The translations under genes were made by a program, and so were the position numbers. A DNA stretch of 64,000 bases, from contig NC_092674.1 of assembly GCF_964355755.1 (NCBI RefSeq), positions 8,749,001-8,813,000 of the forward strand, in the 5' to 3' direction. Shown piece by piece: positions 40,501-52,500 of the stretch (positions are counted from its first letter, which is position 1; every line of letters begins with the position of its first letter). The notes under the pieces are model-generated. The model made no database searches and was not told where the DNA came from. It worked only from the letters and a program-made list of their open reading frames with translations. The DNA is from Antedon mediterranea. Its lineage: Eukaryota > Echinodermata > Crinoidea > Comatulida > Antedonidae.

Positions 40501-43500
40501 AAACAAATTAAATAATAACTTTAATCTACTATATTTACAATTATATTATTTCAAAATATAAAGTATCAATAACATAATTGTTTTGTGTTGAAATACAAAA
40601 TAAGTTCATTTCAACCATTTTTAAACATCCATGTTAAAAAAGGAATCACTAGTCTATAATTGTTAAACAGGTCACAATATGAAAAAAACTAAACAAAATT
40701 TAAATTGTAATTTATTTACTGATTGTTTGGTTCATGTATTATTTTTTTGGATGGTACGACCTCCTTGAAAAATTATTTTTGCAATTTCCGACCCGCAACT
40801 CGCTTTTTCCGACCAGCAACTCGCATTTTCCGACCCGCAACTCGCATTTTCCGACCAGCAACTCGCATTTTCCGACCCGCAACTCGCATTTTCCGACCCG
40901 CAACTCGCATTTTCCGACCCGCAACTCGCATTTTCCGACCCGCAACTCGCATTTTCCGACCCGCAACTCGCATTTTCCGACCCGCAACTCGCATTTTCCG
41001 ACCCGCAACTCGCATTTTCCGACCCGCAACTCGCATTTTCCGACCCGCAACTCGCATTTTCCGACCCGCAACTCGCATTTTCCGACCCGCAACTCGCATT
41101 TTCCGACCCGCAACTCGCACTTTCCAACTCGCAACTCGCATTTTCCGACTCGCAACTCGCATTTTCCGACCCGTAACTCGCATTTTCCGACCCGTAACTC
41201 GCATTTTCCGACCCGTAACTCGCACTTTCCGACCCGTAACTCGCATTTTCCAACCCGCAACTCGCACTTTCCGACTCGCAACTCGCATTTTCCGACTCGC
41301 AACTCGCATTTTCCGACCCGCAACTCGCATTTTCCGACCCGTAACTCGCACTTTCCGACCCGCAACTCGCATTTTCCAACTCGCAACTCGCATTTTCCAA
41401 CTCGCAACTCGCATTTTCCAACTCGCAACTCGCATTTTCCAACTCGCAACTCGCAACTCGCAGAAAAGAAACCCTCGAATTAAGCCAAGTTGTTAAATTA
41501 TTGTATGTATAATTTAAATAATTCATATGAAATCTTGTACTTTTGTTGCTGTAGGTTTTTTGCGATTGTGTATTACATAAAGTTCATTGATAATTCTCGT
41601 ACTGTAACCTTTGTACAGATTTATTTTATATTGCTTTTAGTGAAAAGCGACTACACAACTGTCAAGTTCGAAAATCATTTTGCACATGCTCAGAAGCATG
41701 TCCAGAATGACTGACACGGCACGTAAAGAACTGCTAAAATTAATTTAATAGCAAGTTAAGAACTCTGATACAGACCCGATCAGAATGGGTTTGTTATTGT
41801 TTTTATGCTTACGTTGCAATTTTGTTTTTGACTCATTGTGTTATTTATAGGTTGTGCATTGATTGTCAATTTTACTTCTATCTAACTGCATTTTTTTAAT
41901 AGTTAAATTGTTATTAGTATATTTCATACCATTACCATGGCTTGATAACTACTGGTAGTGGCCCAGCGTACAATGTCTAGACTAGTAAACGCCAATATTA
42001 GTAAGCCAATCTGGACAAGTCAATTTGTGAAGCCAATTTCTAGACAAGCCAATATTAGCGTCTTATCATATCTTGTGCCTGATGTGCATGTGAAATATTA
42101 GTACCCTACCAGTCTCTGCCACCACCACCAGGCTTTAATTAAACTAGTTTTTTAATGTTTAGGCTTGGAAAATGACGTAGGCTTGGAAAATGGCGTGGGC
42201 TAGTAAAACTGCTAGATAGTCCAAAGGGGAAATAAGATTTATCAAGTCCTGTGTGACATTGTTATTCCACACACCTTAACCACACATTTCTGGGAGTGTA
42301 TTAAACAGTCATTGATTGATCTTCAATGGAAGGAATGGAATCCTGTGTTTAGGATGTGGTAAGAGAAAGCCTATTAAACACCTGTCTTGTGACCTTAGGT
42401 CTATCTGCTTTTTACCTGTTGTGTGATTTATCATTAAGCTATTCCCAGTAAACTTCCATGCATTCAAGAACAGATAAGATATCCTCAAGATAGGGAACAT
42501 CTGAGAAGTCTTCAATATGAACTGAAATGGTCATCTTTAAATATGTGTGGATTACTTCTTTTTTTCTATTTGAACAATTAGAGAATAAGTTGGTCCCTAT
42601 TTTTAAAATTGTCAGTATTATTAAATACATTATCATAAATTGTGCATTTGAGTGAAATAAACCCATTTTTCGAATATTATCATAAACCTTAATAAAACAT
42701 AATAAAGATAACAAATACATTAAAGAATGTCTACAGTATTTGGTGCAATAAATTAAATTAAATCATTATTTTATTGATTTTAGTTACGGTATTATAATGT
42801 TTCATTGATTTCAACTTTATAGAGGGTAACCCTTCCAGCTGGACAAAATATAGCAAGTTTATATTCAGGGGACCTCTTATAAATTTTGAAAAATACACAG
42901 TAGAGTAAAATATGTGCATGCTAAAAAAAATTACATTAAAATAAAAAATGAATTAAATACAATAGGTAAACATTTATTATTGTTATTATTAATATATTTA
43001 ATAGAAAATAGTTAAGATATGTTTATACTAAAAATGATTGAAAGGTTTAGAAAAAAATTGAAGTCCAACATTAAATTAAAAATAATAACATACCCATTCT
43101 AGATGGACTTGACCAATGAGGAGGGCTTAACATGACTCATTACAGAAGGGAAATCCCCAACTTACTACTAGTCACATGACCGAACTCAGACCTGTGTGAC
43201 TCATTAGGTGTCCGAGACATCCCTACATTAGACCAGTTAAACTTTGTACGAGTCTGTATTTTTGTTTTGCAATGATAAGACAAGGTTTCAGTCAACTGAC
43301 GCATATGTTTTGAAAGTGAGAACGCCTGGCGTATTAACGGCAAGAATGCTTAATGTATGTTGTATAATAACACGTCATACTCTCCTTTTTTTAATGTGAC
43401 GTTGACGTGAACGATTCATACAAATGCTATTTCAGTTCATACATATAATTTTAATTTATGTGACATGAGTTTAAATTGGAATTGATTCTGTAAATATTGC

Positions 43501-46500
43501 ATTCCTGCCCATAGCTTTTTTCTATTAAATCTTTAATTGTTATAAGGATGCACTATTATTATGTGTGCCGCTGTTCAAAAAGCGTTTTCCGAATAAATTA
43601 TTATTATTATTATATATAATCATTACTACAGTACGCTACACTAATTAAAATTAATAATAATAATATTGTCTATATTTTAATCAAAATATCCAATATAACC
43701 AGACACTACATATTGAAAGTAGACACGCCCTATTTCATAAATAGCCTACATCTAACGTGCTATATTATTATTATTATTAGTCAGTGTCTCAATCAAGATA
43801 TTTGATGTTAATTAGTTTTTAGTTATTTGATGAACAACACAGTGATATTACAAACAACATAATACTAATAGTCAATGTATACAGAACAAAAGAAATTTGA
43901 ATGCCACTCCCAGATTTATGATAATCATCAAACATACTGTAGTGTAGTAGGTGCAGCAGGAAAATTGAGCCACTCCCATAATGTGATATTACAATCAACA
44001 TAATAGCCAATGTATACAGAACAAAAGAAATTTGATTGCCATTCCCAGATTTATGATAATCATCAAAATGTAGTGTAGTAGGTGCAGCAGGAAAATAGAG
44101 CCACTCCCATAATGTGATATTACAATCAACATAATAGCCAATGTATACAGAACAAAAGAAATTTGAATGCCACTCCCAGATTTATGATAAACATCAAACT
44201 GTAGTGTAGTAGGTGCAGCAGGGATTTAGAGCCACACCCATAATGTTTTAATAGTAAACATCAACATAATATGTGTAACAAAAGTAAGAGAATCACTCCC
44301 ATATTTATGGACATCATCAAACATAGTGTATATGCAGCATAGATTTAGAGTCACACCCATATTTATACTAAACATCAAACATAGTGTGTGCAGCATAGGT
44401 TTAGAGCCACACTTACCACAAATGGGAAGTATATACATAATATGTGTATCAAAATAAAAAAGGCCACTCCCATATTTATGGACATCAAACATGTACTGTA
44501 TGTGCAGCATAGATTTAGAGCCACACCCATAATGTGATGGTAAACATCAACATAATATGTTTAAAGCCACTCCCATATTTAGATATCAAAATAATGTATG
44601 TTCAGCAAATATTTATAGATCCATGTCCTTCATGTCCATGCTCTGTGCTTATTATTAGCGGTAGAGCTCTTTTAATTTGTTATTTAAATAAGATATTAGA
44701 AGGAGTAAAAACTTTATAGAAAGTGATATTTAAACAAATAAGTTATAAAGTTCATAGGTCATTGACCTTTTCATAGAAAGTCTTAGCACATTTTGCGTCT
44801 GATTGTAATTAAAACTAAACCTTAAAATCAACCTCCCTAGTTGGTTTCTGATGGCAATTATGATCGTTTTCGTTAGTTGCTTTGAACCCCCACTGGTCCT
44901 GGCAAAGGATACTAGATGTTGAATCAGTCACACAGGAAATGTATTAGAGTTATTCTCAGCTTGAGGAATCGTGGTGAACACGGAACCTGGCTACAGCTGC
45001 AGTAATGCTGAGTTAGGTACAGTATTAGCTTTCTGAACATTTGAGCCCAAGTAGGCTTAAGTATGATTACCGATATATAGTATTGGCTTATGTAACTGTA
45101 ACATCTATTTACACACCATTGTGAAAGAATGAGGTTTCTACTTATGAGATAAATATAGTAGCCTAATATGGGCACCTAATTTATAATGCATTTGGCCATT
45201 TCTGAATGATAGACAGTGATTTAAAGTCAACGCATGTTTACTGTACAAGCCTAATATTCACGTTCTGTTTCATTACTGGGACTGTATTTAAGCCGTTTTA
45301 AAATGTTTTTCCTTCACCTACCACATCCCAAAAAGAATGCGCCCTACTATCAAACAAATGTCATACTTGTCTTTACATAAATTGTTTGGATATTAGTTGG
45401 CCTATGCATATTTCATATTGGGTAGTAGGAATGCCCACTACATGTCTACAGCTAGCTAACCCTGCCTAAGCAGAGAGAAGAAAATAGTTAAACTACACCC
45501 TGTAGCTTGAACCCAACAACATACACAGCATACCAACCAAGGTCACTATAGGAACTAGGCTTGTTCAAGTGGAGTTTAAATGTTTAAAGTGGCGTTTAAA
45601 TGTTATTAATAATAATATTTGAATGAGGAAAATTACACCATTGTATATCCGATGGTTGTTTTTTAAAAAATGAAACTGTAATTCTCACTTATCCCGTTTG
45701 AAGGTTTGCATGACGAAATCAATATGTTATAAAGTTTACGGTCGCTGGTACATCACTCCTGAGGACAATCAAAGTGTATTGATGAAAACATTTTCAGAAC
45801 TAAATATACATGGTGTACCGCAATTAGTATGCATTGTTACAGGAAAACTATTAAATCTTTATTTACACATTTTATAATAAGATAAAGCTTCAATATAAAA
45901 TTGTTTTTCATCGACTTAAAACAAAAATTTTTAGAAATATCGGTGCTACAAACGATAAAAAGAGTGCTTTTTGTAATTGAGAAGTTTTCAATTTAGCAGA
46001 TGCATACTGCATTCTGTAAACTATAGGTGGCAGCACAGATCTACATTATAGCAGAATACTGTAATATTATTTACTGACACTTTTCTTTATATTAATAACG
46101 ATTATGGAATTTTAGGTAATTAATGATTATTATTAATCATTATAAAATAAACAAAGTCAGTTTTAATCGCAATTATTGATAGTGATCAGGTTGTCTTATA
46201 TTAATTTATTATTGCGTCGTTAGAGATCAGGTTTTGTATTTCATGTCATAGTCATGATGTCATGTAATTCTTATTTGCTTATTGTTCTTGGTATGATGTC
46301 ATGACTGGGTAATGATTGTAATAATACTTAAATAAATTTATGCATAAGTTTATGAAATTATTGTGTTGTTATGAATGATGGCACGATCTGGTCAGGATCA
46401 AAATAATTGTATCATTAAATATTTATTTCTTTAAGTAGACATCCCTTATCTTTACTTGGCACTTAATCATGACTCAATATAAACCTTTAGTAGCACTATA

Positions 46501-49500
46501 CCTGATGTTGGCTGTGATATATCTTAGATGCAGACATTTTACCTTAACACAGGGGGATTATAAGGGGTTCCACATACGTTATACTGCTTAGACACAGACA
46601 CAGGAGGCTTACAAGGGGTTCCAAATACATTGGACTACTTAGACACAAACAGAGGGGATTATAAGGGGTTCCACTTAAGTTGACTGCTTAGAAACAGACA
46701 CAAGGGGTTTACAATGGGTTTCACATACGTTGGACTGCTTAGACACAAACACAGGGGGCGTACTGTATAAGTGGTTCCAAATACATTGGACTGCTTAGAC
46801 ACAAACAGGGGGTGCTTACAAGGGGTTCCACATACGTTGGGACTGTGATCTTAGACACAGATATAGGGCGATTACAAGGGGTTCCAAATACATCGGACTG
46901 TGAACTTAGACACAAACACAGGGGGCTTACAAGGGGTTCCAAATACATTGGACTGCTTAGACACAGACACGGGGAGCTTACAAGGGGTTCCAAATACATC
47001 TGACTGCTTAGACACAGACACAGGGGGATTACAAGGGGTTCTTCCAAATACTTTGGACTGTGATCTTAGACACAAACACAGGGGACTTATAAGTTGTTCC
47101 AAATACATTGGACTGCGATCTATAAATATAAATTTTTTTTTCCACTTCTTAAGTCCATCAAAAAAAACACCACAGTTTATAAGCATAGACGCCGCATGGT
47201 GTCATGAAATCCCATGAAAACGCTATGTTATTTCTGTTGGTTACGCTTCGTTGCACGGCATTGTTTGTTATAGATCGAAGATGTCTTCGTTTCGTGAAAA
47301 AGGCGTATACTATCTTCACCAATTTAATTTCAATGAAGAATTTCCGATTCATCAGCAATAAGTTTCGTAAACTTAAAGCTATAGTTGACCCAGAACGTTC
47401 ATTTTATGACCGCGAGTGTTTACACTATACGAAGTGCCGGCCCGAAGCCCGCAATTGCCGGCCCGAAGCCTACTCTAGACTAGGCTCAAAATTGAGCCGG
47501 CTCGAGGCCGGCTCGGTTGTTCCCAGAGTGTTTACACTTGTGCACTTTTGGCTCGGAGCCGGCCTCGAGCCGGCCTCGGGCTCGCTAAAAGCTGAAGTGT
47601 AAATGGGGTCTTAGACACAAACATAGGGGGCTTACAAGGGTCCAAATACATTGGACTGCAATCTTAGACACAAATATAGGGGGCTTACAAGGGGTCCAAA
47701 TACATTGACTGTGATCTTAGACACAAACATAGGGGGCTTACAAGGGGTCTAAATACATTGGACTGCAATCTTAGACACAAACATAGGGGGCTTACAAGGG
47801 GTCCAAATACATTGGACTGCGATCTTAGACACAAACATAGAGGGCTTACAAGGGGTCCAAATACATTGGACTGCGATCTTAGACACAAATATAGGGGGCT
47901 TACAAGGGGTCCAAATACATTGGACTGTGATCTTAGACACAAACATAGGGGGCTTACAAGGGGTCTAAATACATTGGACTGCGATCTTAGACACAAACAT
48001 AGGGGGCTTACAAGGGATCAAAATACATTGGATTGTGATCTTAGACACAAACATAGGGGGCTTACAAGGGGTCCAAATACATTGGACTGCGATCTTAGAC
48101 ACAAACATAGGGGGCTTACAAGGGGTCCAAATACATTGGACTGCGATCTTAGACACAAATATAGGGGGCTTACAAGGGGTCCAAATACATTGGACTGTGA
48201 TCTTAGACACAAACATAGGGGGCTTACAAGGGGTCTAAATACATTGGACTGTGATCTTAGACACAAACATAGGGGGCTTACAAGGGATCCAAATACATTG
48301 GACTGTGATCTTAGACACAAACATAGGGGGCTTACAAGGGGTCTAAATACATTGGACTGCGATCTTAGACACAAACATAGGGGGCTTACAAGGGGTCCAA
48401 ATACATTGGACTGTGATCTTAGACACAAACATAGGGGGCTTACAAGGGGTCTAAATACATTGGACTGCGATCTTAGACACAAACATAGGGGGCTTACAAG
48501 GGATCCAAATACATTGGACTGTGATCTTAGACACAAACATAGGGGGCTTACAAGGGGTCTAAATACATTGGACTGCGATCTTAGACACAAACATAGGGGG
48601 CTTACAAGGGGTCTAAATACATTGGACTGTGATCTTAGACACAAACATAGGGGGCTTACAAGGGATCCAAATACATTGGACTGTGATCTTAGACACAAAC
48701 ATAGGGGGCTTACAAGGGGTCTAAATACATTGGACTGCGATCTTAGACACAAACATAGGGGGCTTACAAGGGGTCAGTTGAACTCCATATTGGGGCCTAT
48801 ATTAAAATAACAATATAAAATTCTTCTTTCTGATAGACAAAGAAGGCTATGATCAATGTATTGTAAGAGGCATAAAAAGGGGTATTACTAGGGACACACT
48901 ATACATAAATATGATATCTGTTGGATTTATTTTCTTCATTATGGCAATTATTTTTCAAAATCACAGTATACAAAGTGGTTGTCATTATGAATGCCATTTC
49001 AGTGTGAAGATTGCTACTCATCATTAAAAAGCTAACCTTGTTATTGCTTCATTATTTCTTTCTGAAGATCCAAATATTCGTCGGAAACGTGAAATTTTGT
49101 CATGCATTGAAAGTCCCGAAGTGACAGACATTCTAGCTCGGTCAGCATTACTCAAGTGGAACTTCCAGCCTAGCAATGAGGACTTATCGTCGGCCAATAT
49201 TGAAAGATCCAGGATGAAGTATGAAGTCTCTATGTCAACGCAGGGAAGGCCACAAAGTCACTACGACAGGTATTGTAAATTGTACATTGTTGTTATTGTT
49301 TAGAGCGAGGTTTACATGAATTTCTCCATCCAACTTTCCATATCCAATTCCATAAAATTATGTAGAGAAGCAAATTTTTACTGTGAAAATCATTCATCTC
49401 AAACAAAAGCTACTATGAACATTGATGTTGCATGGTTTGAACCAAGAATCCTAGATTACTCATGCCAATACCGTACATTATTACCGTTTATAGAATTCTT

Positions 49501-52500
49501 CAGAATGTTTCTATAATCCCACTTGGCATATAACCAATGTTCGAGGACAAATTGTTTATGTTTATATCCACACATCAAAGTGACACCTTTCTGGTGCAGT
49601 ACATTGGATTTTTAAGTGATCTGTGCAACGTGCAACCATCTAAAGTTATCTGGCAATAGTCCAGTCTGTTCTGTCAGACATGCATAGACTATTCCCTATT
49701 GTACTTCCACCCTTTCCTAAATAGACACAGAAAGCTTTTCAATGATGAGGTCCATTGAGGCGGGTGAAGGGAATTCTTAAAGGACATTTTTAAAGTGTTA
49801 TTTTGTGCCTTGCTGTTAAAACAGTTTCAGAGTTTAATTTTTGGTTGCTTTGGTGAGATTGCTCTAAAGCTTTGTCTACACTCTCAAACTTTATGTGACA
49901 AAAAAAATGTGAATTGCCCAAATATGGACATGAAGATTTCATATCACTACCATATTTAAGCACATCACACATAAAGTTCGATATTGTAGGCAGAGCTTTA
50001 TACATTTTTTCTGGTTCCACTTTGAATTTTTATAACAAAAATTTAAAAATAATTTGAAAACTGTTTATATATCTAATTTTCATAACAGTACATTAATAAT
50101 TATAGAAATAGAAATATTCTCTTAAAGATTTATTGTCCCCCAAAAACATGAAAAATTAAGATTAAATAAATCAGACTTTGACTATGTTATTTTGTAGTTA
50201 ATCATTTCCATAGGAAATAATGTTTTCACCTATAAATTGACAAAATAAATGGTTAAATTCAACCAAAAACCACTGGCTGGGAGCCAATTTAGCCACCTTT
50301 TGCTTTAAATTACAGTTTTTTCAGGTAAATACATTATTTTTTTCGATCCAATTTTTGGTCAATGTGGATAACTATTATGTTACATTAAAATGGCATAGTA
50401 TTCAACAAAAAATTTGTTCAGAGTTATTTTTTCAGGCAATACATCTTTAACTAGGTATACAGTATGTAAATTATAATTAGCCTACTGTAACAAGATGTAG
50501 AATATTTAAGCAGATTGTTAAAACCTATTACGATGAGAGATGAACAATACATCAAACATATCTATCATTACATGCCCCAAGAGATAGTCGATAGTTACAG
50601 TAGCCTTCGCTGCCCCCAGAGACTGTCAGTGAAACTTTCCGGTCCACGTTTAATACATTATGTTTTAATAACCCGTATTTATATCATTTACATTATAAAA
50701 TCTCCGATATCTAATTTACAATATAATAGTTAATGTAGCCTTTGATGCCATATCCACTGTATACACAGCAATCGGTGGTCAGTTTAGGAGGGTATTTATC
50801 ATGGGGACCACCATAGCAACGAGCAAAGGCAACTAATATGTGGGCGGGGTGGATCAATAAATTATCACCGCAGATGGTCGTACATTAGCTAAGTTAAATA
50901 TAGTAAATTTGCTTGAGTTTGAGTTTTTTTTGGTAGTATTTTATGCCAGTAAACTGTCTGTGTTCTAAAAATAAACATCTCAAATGGGAGTGTTTTGCAG
51001 AAATGCAACTGTTCTGGTTTCACTTTAAACACATGCATTCAGTTATTTATATCATTGAAAAATCTCCAATATTATGTTAAATTATTATGAAATATTGACT
51101 AGAATGAACAATGATATGTTGTGCAACATTCATTCGATCGAATCATTTGACACCCATAGCCTGCTAGCCCATGTCACATTAATTATCTGTTTCATCTTGA
51201 TCAATTTATTTACTTTATCGTCTTCAATATCTTAGTGCAATGATGAAATATATTTTGCAAATGAACATAGGAGGCTCTTATGATAGTTAACCTTTAATGC
51301 CCTAGAGACCATAATTGAAGCATTCTGGTCCTACGATGAACGCATTATACGTCCGTAGTCATTTCATTTATAATACGTCTCAAATATCTTGGATTATCGG
51401 TTCGATGAAATATGTAGTTAGTAGAACGCACTATGAAAAAATATGTTGTGCAACATTAACACACTTGGGGTTTTGTGTCTAATTGATGGTTTCTAGGAGT
51501 TTGCCATTATCTGTTGAGTAGTATAATTCAGCTAACATCATGTCTAATGTCTTACAATGCTTCATTACCTTCTGAATAATTCTGATATAAACATAATACC
51601 AACCACTGTGAACAATTGAGACTATGTTCTGAGATCTTTTGTTAGTCAACATGTGTTTTATATATTATATATGTTAATATTATACAATGCTTTTATTTTC
51701 ACTATTTTAGTTCATTTACTGGCATAGGCTTTTCCTTTGTTTCTCTAATTATGTATGAATTTGTCGATCTAATTGTGTATAATTTGTTATGCAATAACAA
51801 TACATAAGTGTAGTCAAATCATTATGAAGAATTTAGTAACTTTTTTTTCTTATATATATTACTTTTTTACCGTCGTTACAGATAGACATAAACACTTTTT
51901 ACTCGGGGTACCCGAGTCTAGTACTTACTCATTTTCTCCTTCTCTTCCTCCATCTGGACACTATTGAGTAAAAAGTGCGATTTTTAAAGTACTACTCCTC
52001 CCTTATTCGTTATAGTATTGAGCTGGGATTTGGCATGAACATACTACAGGGACATGTCCTCAAAGCTATAGAGCCGGATTTTTAATTTGTTGTTAATTAA
52101 TTTGTTTAATTAAGAAGCCACAATGTGTGACACACACCACAGCGTTATGTAGTTATATGGTTATATGCGGATTCTTCGGATAGTGGTTGTCAAGTCTGCT
52201 TAACACGCAGAAGGTCCCGGTTCGAGCCCTGGCGAAACCTATTTTCTTTACTTTCTAACTGTATACGTCTGTATACAGCTTCTTTCGCTGTACCCCGAGT
52301 ATTGCACATTCGTGCTTGTTTAGTTTAAAAACATGTTTTTATCTTTATAGTGATACTGAGATGCAGTTTGATCTCTCTGATCTTAAACCAGCTACAGAAT
52401 ATCAAGCCAGGTGGGTATTATGCAAATTAATAATTTGCATAATTTACATGTGTTTGAAGTTTATACTATTTAAGTATGATCAAATTAAATTTTATTATGC

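Noticed and set aside
40723-41526. Long open frames on both strands (227-264 codons)
   Set aside because: They follow from the 21-bp minisatellite, whose period is a multiple of 3 and whose unit lacks stops. Frames on both strands overlap completely.
46541-48775. Array considered as a tandem gene family or ncRNA cluster
   Set aside because: No Pol III boxes or conserved secondary structure seen, and the unit pattern is that of satellite amplification.
47758-48810. 350-codon open frame, the longest in the window
   Set aside because: It is an 18-residue repeat created by the 54-bp satellite. The - strand is equally open, and there is no promoter, splice site or conserved domain.
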